Shown: piece after piece, positions 25,401-38,428 of the stretch
Layout of the letters: each line of letters opens with the position of its first letter
Position numbering within the stretch: the stretch's first letter is position 1
DNA from: Pyrocephalus nanus
Lineage: Eukaryota > Chordata > Aves > Passeriformes > Tyrannidae
Reading direction: 5' to 3'
DNA length: 64,000 nt
NCBI GenBank assembly: GCA_038380795.1
Contig: CM076259.1
Span: 73,218,200-73,282,199, forward strand
Program-made: the position numbers and the translations under genes
Notes under the pieces: generated by a model
Seen by the model: only the letters and a program-made list of their open reading frames with translations
What the model was told of the DNA's origin: nothing
Databases searched by the model: none

Positions 25401-27230
25401 ACCTACATCTATGCATCCTGCCAATTAATGTGATAGTAATCTACTCAGAAAAACTAATGCACTTATGTTTCCTGCTGTAATTTAACTGCTAACCATTTAA
25501 AAAAGGTTTGCTACATAGACTTGAAATAGGTTAAAGCCTAGTAGGATTATTTTAATGCTGGCAAATTCTTTCACTTTTACCTATGACCTGCCACAGCAGT
25601 TCTTCAAATGGTGTTGAGTTATTATGAGCAGTCACTGGGAGCGCCTTCAAATTTTAGTCTTTTTCAGGTAGATCAGGTACTACTAGTCACTCTGTCAGTA
25701 CTTGAAACATCAGTTCATTCTCATGTCATTTTTTGCTACACTCCTCTGCTGTGGGTTGAATGAAGGACGATATTTTAAGTCTATTCAGATAGATCTAAAT
25801 GCATTCTAAGTTCAGTTAACATAATATTCAACTAACCGTTTGTTAAAATGCGCATTTCAGCACATCTAAGATACACGAGAATTTCAGTGTCTGTTGTGAA
25901 CTGTGTATATTTTACTGGTAACATCTGAGGCATCAAAGCCATTGACAATAATTGTGGTACTTCAACTGTTTCCACAAAGTTGATGAAGAGTTCAGAATCC
26001 TCTGATACTTTCAAATAATGTACTAATCCTGATTACAGAAGGAATCAAACAACAGGAAAGATCTTTGTTTCTCAGAAACTCAAGCCTTCTCACTCAATAT
26101 TTTAGGCAAAAATGCTCTTGGTCTTATCATTTTATTTTGTTCAGAAAAAAATTATAATTAATAAATGATAATTATAATTAATTCCATGAGATGTTTTTCC
26201 TGTGATTTATTACTGACTCCTTTACATTTAAACTCACTAAAGATGCAATTTTGTATTCCTTTCCCTCTATTAAAATGAACTCTTTACATAATTCTTCTTC
26301 AACTAGGAAATTAGTTTTGGGTAGTAATATGTGTTTATGTTTTGGGTAGTATTGGTTTTATACTGGTCTTAAATTAGGAGGCAGAGATCTTAAAAGAAGA
26401 GCTGTAGATACACCTACCATTGAAGATGTTTCTTCCAAACCAAAATAGTTTAAAAAACATACATTCTGACAATTAGACAGACCAACTTCCCTTTGGCATT
26501 TTATTTCTACAGGTATGATAAATGCAATGGCATTATTTGGCCTGCAAGCAGAAAATTAGGCTGCTGCTTAAGTCCAGACCTGAGTTTAAGCTAACTGTTC
26601 AGTGTGTGTACAACTGCCAGACATGGCAGAGGAAATGACAAATACCTGAGTAAGAAGCTAAAAGAAATTACAGATAACCCTATGACAGATGATTGGATTG
26701 TACAGATGGTCCAGGAGAAGGTATATAGATAGATGAGCTTTAAGAGCAGCACTGTGTGCCTTCTGTGGAGTGAAATCTCCCAAAGCCAGAAGCATCTCAT
26801 CAATCCCATCAGTGATACCACGATGATCTCAGTAATGGTATCAGAATTTCTCATTATGCATATAGAAAAACTGGACACAAAAAGACAAACAGTAATTACA
26901 GGTCAGTTGTTTATTTGGCAGGAGACTTGTGAGGATAGAGAAAATAGAATCAAGAACTGAGGAAAGAGAAAACAAAAAATACAAGTTATGGTCAGTTCTC
27001 TTGGGGGTGCTTGTTAAATAGCCTTGACTGTGACAACATCACCTTAAATTAGGTCAATAAACTCTACTTTATTTTCTGCCCATGCCACAGATCAGATGAT
27101 CTGCCTCATCAGTCAGGAGGACAATAAGCAAATGGATGACTACTTTCAGCAGGGATGTGGAAGATGTCTTGCATCTACCCTAACCACTAAGATCCAGTTA
27201 ATGATTTATTTAAGCAGAAGAGCATCAGAG

Positions 27231-27263
27231 TCTCTATAACATCTCTATAAAGTCCCTATAAAG
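27231..27263. repeat. 11-bp tandem repeat, three copies
   Basis: Three adjacent copies of an 11-mer of the form TCTCTATAACA, TCTCTATAAAG, TCCCTATAAAG. Each contains CTATAA. The array is too short to be a satellite and looks like a local duplication. Confidence 0.85.
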
Positions 27264-29740
27264 ACCATAGTTCGAAGGTCAAGCCATTCAGTTATAACAT
27301 TTAAAAATTTCAGTATCCGGCAGAACAAAACTGTAGTCTACTGTCTTCTGGACTACAGTTAAACTATGAAATAGAGAGTTCAAAGATTGATCCATGGCCC
27401 AAGACCAGCTGTCACTAAGTGGATGGGATAATTGTTTTACAGGGCTTACTAAATATGCTATCCCTTTATCCTGAACAGAGCTAGGTAGTGTTGTCCAAAA
27501 CAGAGTGAGCAATCGAGAAAGCAATCCAGTAGTATAGGCAGACAGCAGTCTTTTTGTGAGCTCACTCACCACGTTTAATGGTATGGATGTGCATTGTTAG
27601 ACAGAGAAACCTAAGCTTTTTGTATCATTGACTGTTAATTGTTGCCTGTTCTTGAGGGGATACTTCCTTATATCCTTATATTTCCATGCTTTTTTTTTAA
27701 AAAATATATAATCTGGTAGTTCTTTCTTCCTTTCCTTTTTGGGGAAAAAATGTAAATCATAAGAAACCTGTCTTCTTAATATATCAGTATTAGACCAAAT
27801 TTCAGTGCATAGAAAAACTTGAGTGTTCTCATGGATGCATGTGGGGGGACACATATTTGCATTTATGTAAGCTAAGAAACTCTTTTACATGTAGCAAAAA
27901 CTACAGTATGAGCTGCAGCCTTTTGTGTTCGTGATGAATTTTTGAAGTAAAAAATATTTTCAACTTATTACTTTAGTTGGTTATCTCTTATCATCTTCAG
28001 GCATTTTTCATCATGTTTATGTAGGAGATTGGCTGATAGTTCTTAAAAGTAAGAGAAATCAGGACACCTAAGAAATTGCCTCTAAACTATTTGTTTTCAA
28101 AAAGACAAATATCATACAACATCAGCAAACAAGAACTATGTCTCATAATTTGATCTCTACTCTTATTGTTTACCTCTTTTGACACACAAAAAAAATAGAT
28201 ACCATCTTTATTAACCCGTTCATCCTTTTGCAAGGGCTGATCAGTGTTGGAAACTATGAAAAACAGTAAGGAGTTGGGGAGAGGGTGTCTTCTTGTATTT
28301 CCTCTAGCCACACTCACAACTGCATGGATCAGTAGAGAGGAGGATAGCTGGGTTTGCTTCTCATTCCAAGTCCTTCAGAAGTAGCTGTTCTTCCTTCAAG
28401 AAAAAAATTCATTTTCAGAATTTACCATACAGTGTTATGCATTGTCACCCACAGGAGATAAAACAATAATTTAGTCAGGAGATTTGGTTATATCCATCTA
28501 GAAGTTCTCATTTCTCACTCAGAACAAACCATTTTGTCAAAGAAACAGGTTTGTAGTGAGCTTCCTCTGAGAAAGGCGTCTAAATTGGGACACAGAAGTT
28601 GTTCTGTGGGGGTTCCTTTTCTCTCCATTGAATATAAAAGAAATGTAGGATGGCTAATCAAGATGTAGATGTTTAATTTTTCAGCATTTAAATAAGGTGA
28701 CATAAATCCCAACTGTAGTTTCTCATGAAATATGAGGTTTTTAGCAATCTAAACCAGCTTACTTACCCTCACATCTACACCATGCAGTTACACCAAACTG
28801 TTAAATGGACAAGTAATAAAAAGACAGTCTTCAATATTCTCATCTGGCTGTATTTATTCTTATCAATGACCCAAAACCCAAGAGAGATTATTTTTATGAT
28901 CTTTATTTATTATCTTTTATTATAATTTTTTTAATTCTGGTAATTTTCTGCCACTTTTTCTAGATGTATATTACGTTTAGTAACACTTTAATAATTGACT
29001 TTTTATAAAGAGTACGCCAGAGCAAAGACTAGGTCATGAAAACCTATTCTTCCAACAATCCACATATAACAAAATCCTCAATTTTCACTCTTTCCATTTA
29101 ATAGAAATGCTATCTGCCACATATCAAGCACAAAATATATTTGAAAGTGTAAGTTACTCTTTCGCAGTGTTTACTTATAATATAAAGCATGACTTTTAAT
29201 ATTACTTTAGAAACAGAAAACTCCTTTTTTGCTTTTTTGGAGGAACATTCAAGTCAATTAGATTCTATCATGGCATATTTGAGTCTCAACTTGTACTTGA
29301 TTAAAGCTCTATTAATCATTATTAGAGATTTCTTCATGCAAAGAAAATAACATTTAACTCATTAAACTTATAATTGTCCATTAATTGACCAATAAGTGGT
29401 TCATAGAACTGTTAAATAAGTATGTAAGTGTAAAACATAAGTACTTTGGGAATAAAGTTTCTCAATACTGAGTTTTGTGAGGTTTTTATTATATATGTCT
29501 CACAGCATGATTGATATAAAATTGTATTGCTTACAAGAAATGAGTTTTCATTAATTATAATTTAATTATTTCTTGGCTCATGCAATATGTCATCAGAGGA
29601 AAAGGAAATCAAGCAAGTTTCCTTCTTGTCTATTTATTTTGTCTGTAAGTAGCATAGGTTTATAACTCCTATGTTCTCTTTCACACTTACACAAAGATTG
29701 GGTTTTAAATGTTTTAAAATTAAATACCTTTAAGCACGTT

Positions 29741-29774
29741 AAAAAAAAAAAAAAAAAAGCAGGTTTTTTTTTTT
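29741..29774. repeat. A18 tract followed by T11 tract (inverted homopolymers)
   Basis: Eighteen A residues (29741-29758), five bases (GCAGG), then eleven T residues (29764-29774). The pair can fold as an A:T hairpin. Confidence 0.85.
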
Positions 29775-29909
29775 GGAGACAAAGTTCTTCTATCTGTGTT
29801 TCTGGGAAAGTAATATATTTTTCCATATTTTCATCAAATTAAGAAAACCAAGAATTTTATGTTAAATATTTTTCTCATGGGATATAAGCTTCTTAAGGAA
29901 ACCAAAATC

Positions 29910-29928
29910 AAAAAAAAAAAAAAAAAAA
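29910..29928. repeat. A19 homopolymer
   Basis: Nineteen consecutive A residues just upstream of the 5' edge of the CR1 at 29942. Confidence 0.9.
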
Positions 29929-29941
29929 GATGAAATACACT

Positions 29942-31050
29942 TCTAGATTTGCGTGGCTAATCTGGTGTCCTTCTGTAAGGGAGTGACTGCGTTGGTGGAC
30001 AAGAGTAGGACTGTGGATGTCATCTACTTGGACTTGTGTAAGGCCTTTGATGCACAGTATTCTTTCTACTAAATTGGAGAAATAAGGATTTGATGTATAT
30101 AATATTTGGTGGGTAAGGAAATGGCTGGTTGACTGCATTAAAGTTGCTCGGTGTCCCTTAGGGATTTGCACCCTGGTATCTTAATAACTTAGTGGGATGA
30201 ACGGCAAGTTTGCAGATGAAGCCAAGTTGACTGGTGCAGCTGATTTGCTGAAGGGGAGGGGAGGCACCCAGAAGAATCTTGGCAAGTTTGAGAAATGTGC
30301 CTGTGTGAACATCGATGAGATTCAACCAGGCCAAGTGCAAGGTCCTGCATCTGGGTTGGAGAAATCACTAGTATCAAAACAAGCTGAGGGGATGAGTGAA
30401 CTGAAAGCAGTTTTGCAAGGATCTGAGTATACTGGTGAATGAAAATTGATCAGGTGCTGATAAAGTGCCCTTGCAGCCCAGAAGGCAAACTGTATTCCAT
30501 TTTGCATCAAAATCAGGGTGGCCAGCAGGTCAAGGGACAGGATTCATTCCTGCTAGTCTACCCTTGGGAGACCCCACCAAGAGCTCTGCATCCAGCTCTA
30601 GGGCCCCCAGCACAAGAAAGATGTGGACCTGTCAAAGCGGGTTCAGAGGAAAGGCACAAAAAATATCAGAGGGCTGGAACGCTGTGAGGGCAGGCTGAGA
30701 GAATTTGGATTGTTCAGTCTAAAGAAGTTAAGGCTCCAGGGAGATTTTATTGTGGCCTTTCAGTACTTAAAGAGGGCTTCTAGGAAATATGAGGACAGAC
30801 CTTTTACTGGGGCATATAATAACAGGGACAGTTTTAAACTGAAAGAGGTGGTGAGACACTCAAACTGGTTTCCCAGAGAAGCTGTGGATGCTCCATCACT
30901 GGAATTATTCAAAGTCTGGGCTCAGGTCAAAGTCAGTTGGACAGGTCTCCAAACAATTTGATCTAGTGCAAGATGTCCCTGCCTATGGCAGAGAGGTTGG
31001 ACTAGATGATCTTTAAAGGTCCTTTTCAACCCAAAACATCCTATTATTTG
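29942..31050 (+). mobile_element. CR1 LINE, ORF2 reverse transcriptase remnant to 3' end
   Basis: This is one of the longest CR1 copies here, in sense orientation. It opens in the reverse transcriptase domain: 'gtggctaatctggtgtcctt', then 'gtcatctacttggacttgtgtaaggc' (encoding VIYLDLCKAFD, the motif A aspartate region). After a deletion, 30209-30220 reads FADE where active elements have FADD. The frame at 30623-30961 preserves the ORF2 C-terminus: MDLSKRVQRKGTKNIRGLER, LREFGLFSLKKLRLQGDFIV, AFQYLKRA, VVRHSNWFPREAVDAPSLEL, with about 25 residues missing before FKLKEVV. The 3' end has 'ggttggactagatgatcttt' and a degraded octamer ('catcctattattt'). Frameshifts and stops throughout make it inactive. 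Confidence 0.96.
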
Positions 31051-31789
31051 TACATCAAGGCTAGGCATTTTGGAATAGGAGACTACATATGTCCTGGGTG
31101 CTTAAACTCAACTCTTCAACTCTATAGCGAATAGACATCTAGTCAATAAGTCAGTGACCAACCCTAATAATAATCAAAGGGTATACTTAAAAGAAATTAG
31201 AAGTCTCAGCTCCTACAGTGACTGTTTTTCATTTGACCTTGTCTGAGAGAGTGTGTCACGCAAATGTAGGTATGCATGGTTTAAATGCAAATTTACAGAG
31301 TTGGTGAGATGAATCTATCAGCTCCCCTAACCTCAGGCTTCTTCTGCCCAGTGTGAGTTTAGTCCTGCTGGAAGGGTATGCGTGCTGCCTTGAAATATGC
31401 ACTTCTGGAAGAGTTGAATATCTTTATGCCTAATTAGAGAAATGGCATTTGCAGTGTTTTGGCTTCCTTAAAATTTTCCCAAATTGAGTTTCAAATAAAC
31501 CCCAAATTTTAGTCTGAAAAAAAAAAAAAAATTCTATTCCCATATTTTTTTTTCGTTTTAATCCTTTATGTGCAATTAGTTTGAAAACTAATACCAACCT
31601 GCAAATTTTTTCTCTGATCAGGATGTTTCAACAAAATCTCGTTTAAATAAAGATTCAGTTTTATCTTGTGGACAAGCTAGAAGGAGTTCAAACAGAATAG
31701 AGGTAAAATATATGAAAAGATATCTGCCACACTTACAGCAATATTCCATTTCCACTGAAACAAGATATGTGATAGAAGGCTACACTGAC

Positions 31790-31810
31790 AAAAAAAAAAA
31801 AAAAAAAAAA
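31790..31810. repeat. A21 homopolymer
   Basis: Twenty-one consecutive A residues. No retrocopy is recognised next to it. Confidence 0.9.
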
Positions 31811-33015
31811 GGAGGAAAATAGAGTGGGAGTTGACTAAGAAAAGTAAGGAGATGATGGACCACATATTACCCACAGGTCAGGAACTGTCAGATCAGTATT
31901 AGCAGATGAAATGAAGTACAGTCAGGCACGAAGCCCTCCCAGCAGCCACCAGTGCCAAAAGGCATCTCAGAAAGAAATCCACACTAACACTATGGCAGTT
32001 ACTTTCTCCACTGACCTTGACAAAATGCACTAAGCTGTTTGCACTGTCTGCCATAAGAGTATCATTTCAGACAGACAGAAAGGATTACTTGTGAATCCCA
32101 GTATTGCAACACAGACAGGAGGAATAATATTGAAAAGTTTCAGTGCATGACGACATTTAAAGACGGTAGTAAACTTGCTGCTTATCACATAGTCCCTTCA
32201 ACTCCCCTTTATGTCTTGTTAATACTGGGGGTGGGAGAAGGGGGAGTAAGTTCCAAATTCACTACTACAAAAATATTGTTTTCTGATGAGAATGTAGTTA
32301 AGCCTGGAAAAAATTCTGAATGTTAAAAGCAATATAATATTATCCCAAAGGAATTACACCAGACTTTATAAACAAGACCATGTTAGCATTTTTTTAAATT
32401 TTTCATCCAACTATCAAAGAACAATTGCTCAATTGACATTATGTCATTGCCCCATATTCACATTTTCTGGCAGGGGATGTTGTGTCATATCAGCTACTAG
32501 TGCACAAAATAAAGATATTTTCAGATCTTGGGGAGAAAATAATAAAGTTCAGTACACTTGCTGGTATAATAAATAAAAAATGCAAATATCCATACTACCA
32601 TGTAAATAATCTAAACTAATGTAGCTTTCCTATAGATTTCTTGATAATCAAAAGCAGAAAACAAGTCCTTTTAAAATCCTGTCCTATAATTTATAGACTA
32701 CATGATCTTCAAAACATCCCAGTGACAGTTATGGGGATTTCCTCCACATAGATTATTACAGCTCTGGGCATTGAATGTACATGACCATTGAATATTTAGA
32801 GACATGAGTCAATTACCACTTGGCAAAATACTTCTGAAACTGAAATGAAGAAGTAGCAGTATTTTTATCTGACTTCAGATTTTCATTTAGGCAGATTCTC
32901 TAAACTGCTTTAAGTACTCTCCAAACCCTGCTTAAGTAGCATTCCAGAGACAGGATTTTTCCATTTCCACAGAATATTCTCTTACTTACTATCTTTCATA
33001 TTTACAGAATTAAAA

Positions 33016-33058
33016 AACAAACAACAACTCCCAACAACAAACAAACAAACAAACAAAA
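33016..33058. repeat. (AAAC)n microsatellite
   Basis: AACAAACAACAAC, a short interruption, then AACAAACAAACAAACAAAC-type repeats of the CAAA tetranucleotide. Confidence 0.88.
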
Positions 33059-35632
33059 CCCTCCACCTCAGTAGCATTTCACCAACTGTTGGAATATGTA
33101 GCTCAAATACTTCCACAACATTCCTTCATATCCTTTCAATAATTCCAATTTTCCTAAAAAGTTTTTTTTCCAGTTGACGTACAGGAAATAAAATTTAAAT
33201 TCAGTGTTATAAATCTTATCAAACTGTGAAAATTGGGGCAAGTAAAAAAAACCGCAAACAAATATGAAAACTGCTTTTCTTGCTATATACATGTTCTTCA
33301 TCTGTGTATTCTTAGAGTTAATGGAAAAAGGACAAATTACATCAAATCAGTATAAACTGTAATATCTACCAATAATCCACTGCAATTTATGTCAAGATAA
33401 ATATGTTCAGCCACAAATCAAAGACACAATACTTTTTGCTAGTTTGGTCTATCAGCTATGGAAGACGCATCTAATTCTATAATAATATGAGACATTTGTC
33501 TTTAGAAACATCAGTACTATTCCATTTCTTACAGCATGTTTTCAAAACTTTGATCATGTCTTAGTGCAGAGCTGTCATCATAATATCTGCAACAATCATA
33601 AATGATTTGCCTGTGGTTTTAAAAGTCTAGTGCATTGATAATACATCACAGAAACTTGATAGTTTTGCATAGAATTTTTTGAACAATTTGATAATATTTT
33701 GGAACCTGGAGTTTTCATTCAATCTAAATATTATGTCGGCATTTCAGCCTTAAGACAAATTCCAAAGCCATTAAAAAATAATTTCATATGTTTTTGTAAA
33801 AGAAAAAAAAAAAAAGAACTGTGAATGGCCCTAGTCTCTATTGATTCAATAATGCAAAGAAGAGAAGATTTAGGGTTTTTTCAAAACTCAATTTCCTCAT
33901 GTTATTCCCAAATTTATATTTTCATAGTTAGTTTACTATGTATTTATCTGTTTTGTTTCTGGAAAAATTTGCTAGGTTCCTCTACAATCCTCTATGAGAT
34001 GCTGATTTAAGTTGGCCCAGGGGAAATAAAAAAAAAAAAAAAAATCTACTTTGCAAGGAAAATTGTTCCATGTTTTAATATTGGTTTTGTACTGAACTAT
34101 TGAAAAATTTTGTGGTTTTGTGGAAAAATCAGAATATCCTTATGATTAAAACAATGGGCTATAGAGAAGCACAATTAGGCATTAGTAATAATCTAATTTT
34201 ATCTGAATTTAGTTGATCTCACTCTGAGCATGACCGTGTCCCTCTGAGAACTTAGCAGGATATCTGTTTACCGAAGTATGTCTCGCAGTTTAGGAGGGAT
34301 ATGTGTGTTACCACTTTTCTCCTGCCCTACAAAACTAGATACTTCTGAACATGATCATAAGCTTAGCATTATACATTTAAGGAACTTTAAGCCTCAGCAG
34401 AAAGATAAAATTTTAAATGCCTTAAGGTTAGATAAGTGGGGAAAGAGACTCAGACACCAAAATTCCGATTCAAATAAAATTTACCTCTCTCTTCAGAATT
34501 TTTTCTAGTGATTCCAGTAGAAATGTTTGTGTATGAGTAACATAATCAAGTATCCAGGCAATTTTTACACCAATGAAATTAATTCCATAACAATTAGTTT
34601 CCTGCAGCATCATGTTCTCTGCTTTTATTGCTGAGGCTTTCTTCATATTGTGTTCTGCACTTCATCTTTGGCAGACTGAGACACAAGTTCTTCATATTGT
34701 GTATAAAAATTAAAATTCAGCTTTAGGCTCATGCATGAATAATACAAGAAAATTATAAAAGAAGCCCCTGGACATAGCTCAAAAGATGCTGAAGAAAAAA
34801 AAAAAAAAGGAATTTTTACCTCAAGAGAAAACTAATTTTTGCCAACAAAAGAAATCACTGGAATTGAACAGAGTTTTACAAATTTATCTATAAGCAAAGC
34901 CATCTATCTGTATATTTTTTTTTCAAAGTTTGGAAAAAGGCAAAAAGATAGATAGGGAATGGATCATTGTCTCATTCTGTTTCAAAATGAACTCTTTACA
35001 TAGCGTAACTCAATTTCACCTTATTTCATAATTTTTTTAAGTAAATACTTTTTGTCTTTAATTACATGTGGCATTTTCAGCACAGTGAATACTTCTCATG
35101 CTGATGATAGGAAGGCACAAGGGAGTTGACTCAGAATATACAGGCAATGAGCTGTCAAAAATGATGCTAAATCACATGTTGGAGCCAGGGTTAATTTCTT
35201 GCTCTGCGTTAAAAGAAGGAGAACTTCTTTTCACTTTCTACCTCTGAAATAGAATAAAGGTTGAAAAACCACTTTGCAAAACAACACTGTGGGACCAATT
35301 GAGATTTTCAACTTTATGAAAAAATACTTAGTGGTAATGTTCACTACTTTTTTGGCACTTGTGAAAATTTTGTCTTGTATTTGAGAGAGTTGCTGAAAAG
35401 AGTATAGAACTGCCAAATCCATTCTTCTCCTTTATTTCATGCAGTACTAAATTTTATTCTAGAGGTTATTTTTATTTTGTACATTTATTTGTTTAAATGT
35501 ATGGCCAAAAATAAAAGATCCTTACAACACAGAAAAAAGAGTGAGAGATTCTTGAGGTGTTAAGGGAATCTACTTGCAGCAGCGAGCAGATTTATAGCCA
35601 AACCTAAAAAAGTAGAGAAAAATGTTGTACTA

Positions 35633-35676
35633 GGGACTTGGAAGAAACTATGCAGAGACTTGGAAGAAACAATGTA
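35633..35676. repeat. 22-bp tandem duplication
   Basis: Two adjacent 22-bp copies of the form 'gggacttggaagaaactatg' and 'gagacttggaagaaacaatg', differing at only a few positions. Looks like a recent local duplication. Confidence 0.88.
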
Positions 35677-37851
35677 CTAAGAAACACAACTAGAGTTCAT
35701 GAAAAAACACAGAAAGAAAACGTGTGGGAGAAACATATTTTGAAACATTTCCAGCATAATGTGTCTGACACAGAAACTGATTTTTTTTTCCCTACATAAA
35801 AGTCTATATCTTTTAATAAATTTCTGTTCTAAAACTGTTTACCTCTGAAGTAGTCTTCAGTATTTTTTATCATATCCAAACAAGTTGAACTTGTCAAAAT
35901 AGCAACAGCAATAAGAATTAATAATGATTAAAAGAAAGTCTATAAAATGACTAGAAATTTATTTCTCTTGGTCAGTATAATACTCTTATCAAAGTACTAT
36001 CATTCTGAAATAAAACCTGTCAGATAAATGTTAGGTTCTTGTTTCAACCAATACAGTCTGCATAACTATACATAAAAATGTCTCCTAGTATCATTACTTT
36101 TTTGCATCTCCATAAGTCAGGTCTGTTTTAAACAGAACAAAAATAATTAGTTGAACTTAGAAAAGGGAACCTGTGAGGCAGCTGGAGAAGGCTATACTGC
36201 ATGCACTCATTTTTTCCTCTATGGAACATTTACTGGATTTTCTACTTACTAGTAACTACTGTTTCTTTCAAGAATTTTTCACCTTTCTCAGAAAGTTAAT
36301 CTATTCCGACTTCCCACTCCCTCACCCCGCTGCCCACAACCCAAAGTAAGAAATAAACAGAGATAAAGTAACAGCATGTATTTAGAAAAAAAAATTTAAA
36401 AATAAATAAAATGCCATGTTTTAAATAAAATTCAATTTATAATTATATTGCTAGATCTATATTTTATTTTATTTTTAATCCAGCAACACTGCCATGGGGC
36501 TTCTCATAATTTAGATTAGATTTGAAACATTTCCCTGGCTCTCTTTTAAATGTATTTAATTTAGTAGGCTATTTTTCATGCTGCTTGCTTATCTCTGGAT
36601 TTGTAGTTTAAGAAAACCGCTTACATGTAAACTGATGCCTAAAAGAAAGAAAGATTCAAAAATTACTAATGTTTCTGTATTACTATTGTGGTTATGATAT
36701 GCAGCTACTTCATTATCCTGTTTCAACATTTCCTAAACTGTTACTGAATTATGAAAGCCAGTCAAATGTTTGCTGAAGGTTAATAGGTTTGATAATAGCT
36801 TACCCTAAAGAAGATTTTGGAGAAAAAACCTGCCACATTTAAAAGTTCGAAAGGTTTTTTTTTTTCTTCCAATATGAAAATTTCCCTATCTAAAAGCCTG
36901 ATGAAAAAGTCTCTAGTTTGAACAGCCAAAAGTTTTATAGATTCCTAGGAGAAAGCAGACCCAAAGTATTCAAAAAAGATTTGAAAAAACAGCCTGAAAT
37001 CGCAATTTCTAAGGTTTCCAGTTAAGGCTGGTTTTAATAATAAGTCAGAACAGCAAAATAGGTCTTCGATCCTGTTCATTAAGAATGAGCCTTTTAGAAT
37101 AACACAGACTTGTTACAAAGCCTCTCTTGCAAAACCAGACTTCTGACACTGCCAAGCCAGTAGTCTTGTTTTGAAAACGAGCTGGTCAACAGGCATGTTT
37201 TGAGGATCACTTGTGGGGAAGCAACAGTCCCTTTAGCTTCCTGTTTTGTTTTAGGCAGTACAAATAGATAGTTAAAGTGCTGCAGTCATGCTGTATTGCT
37301 CCAAGACATCTTGTTAGCAGTTCCAGTGGAGAGATTGCTGTCATTCTCCTTTGGATGTTTTTCCTGTCTGCCTGCAGTGTGGCCTGTCACACTCCCATTC
37401 TCATCTTGAGAAGACTGAAAACTCCTTGTTCCTTTCTTTCCTTGTGCATTGTTGTTGTATGATATTACTGGTTCTACTGTGATGTCCATTGCTTTTCTTC
37501 AAGTGTCTTTCTTATAATCAGTATAACACTCAGCAAAGTAATAATAAACCATAACTTTGCTCCCTTTTATGATGTTGTAACTTTGGCTATAAATGGAAAA
37601 GGGCATGTAGAAATGGTTCTACATGAAATAGATAACAAAGCTGCTAAAAAAATGCCAACTTTATGTTCCATGAGTATTTATATTTGACAGTGAAACTTCA
37701 AAGTCAAAAAAGAAGTATAATACTATTTTGTTTAACTATTAACCCCTCCTTCATTTCCTATTCTTCTTTCTGGGTGTGGGATTATTTTTCTGGGGAGTGG
37801 GAGTTGCGTTTTCATGTTTTCCACAGTCAATATTGAAGTATAAAAAAGTAT

Positions 37852-38428
37852 AATGAAGGGAATCCTCCTGGTAGCCAGGAGGAACAACTGTGTCCTGGGG
37901 GGCATCAGGCAAAGCATAGCCAGCTGGTCAAGGGAGGGGATTGTCCTGCTCTGCTCTGCACTGGTGCAGCCTCACTTTCTTATATTGTGGTGCCCAAGAC
38001 TGCACACAATATTCAAAGATATTAAGCTCTTAGAGAGTGTCCAAGGGAGGGCAATGAAAATGGTGAAGGGCCTTGAGGGGAAACCATATGAGAAGCAGCT
38101 GAGGGCACTTTGTTCAGCCTGGAGAAGAGGAGACTGAGGGGAGACCTCATTGCAGTTACAACTTCCTTGTGAGGGGAAGAGGAGGAGCAGGCACTGATCT
38201 CTTCTCTGCATTGACCCAAGAGTTGGATATGAGAAAGGTTCTTCACCCAGAGGGTTATTGGGCACTGGAACAGGCTCCTTGGGAAGTGGTCCTGGCACCA
38301 AGTCTGACAGTTCAAGAGTTCAATACTTTTGGGCACATAGCAAGACTCTTGGGAATGGTCCTGTGCAGGGCCAGGAGTTGGACTCACTGATCCTTGTGGA
38401 TCCATTCCAATTCAGCATATTCTGTGAA
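37852..38428 (+). mobile_element. CR1 LINE, ORF2 C-terminal remnant plus 3' end
   Basis: Sense CR1 copy. Frame 37853-38137 reads as the CR1 reverse transcriptase C-terminal part: LVARRNNCVLGGIRQSIASW, REGIVLLCSALVQPH, KDIKLLESVQGRAMKMVKGL. The deletion of several residues around LILWCPRLHTIF removes the usual EYC..FWG block. The next frame shows 'gttcttcacccagagggtta' and 'cactggaacaggctccttgg' of the ORF2 tail. The 3' UTR retains 'gggccaggagttggactcac' and ends at 'ccattccaattcagcatatt'. The frames on the minus strand over the same span (37972-38405) are antisense shadows. This is an inactive fossil, moderately diverged. Confidence 0.95.

Larger units (their letters stand above)
22488..29941. 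other. unique AT-rich DNA, about 7.4 kb
   Basis: No gene or transposon family is recognised. Small features within it: the second copy of the 28-bp dispersed segment (23541-23568), AT-rich direct repeats at 23931-23971 and 26151-26182, an 11-bp tandem repeat at 27231-27263, and the A18/T11 pair at 29741-29774. The 26.5-27.6 kb part is less AT-biased than its surroundings and has 94-95-codon frames on minus, but I recognise no domain. Confidence 0.55.
31051..37851. other. unique AT-rich DNA, about 6.8 kb
   Basis: No recognised gene or transposon. Homopolymers occur at 31790-31810 (A21), about 33801-33814, 34029-34044 and 34797-34808. An (AAAC)n tract lies at 33016-33058, a 22-bp tandem duplication at 35633-35676, and a 15-bp direct repeat at 34639-34653 and 34688-34702. 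The stretch at 37150-37600 is less AT-rich and non-repetitive, but no splice-bounded exon can be argued from it. Confidence 0.55.

Noticed and set aside
30623..30961. 112-codon frame as a functional gene
   Set aside because: It is the C-terminus of CR1 ORF2 in a 5'-truncated, frameshifted copy with no promoter or intact start.
37972..38405. Minus-strand frames of 109 and 127 codons
   Set aside because: They are antisense to the CR1 copy at 37852-38428, whose sense frame matches CR1 ORF2.
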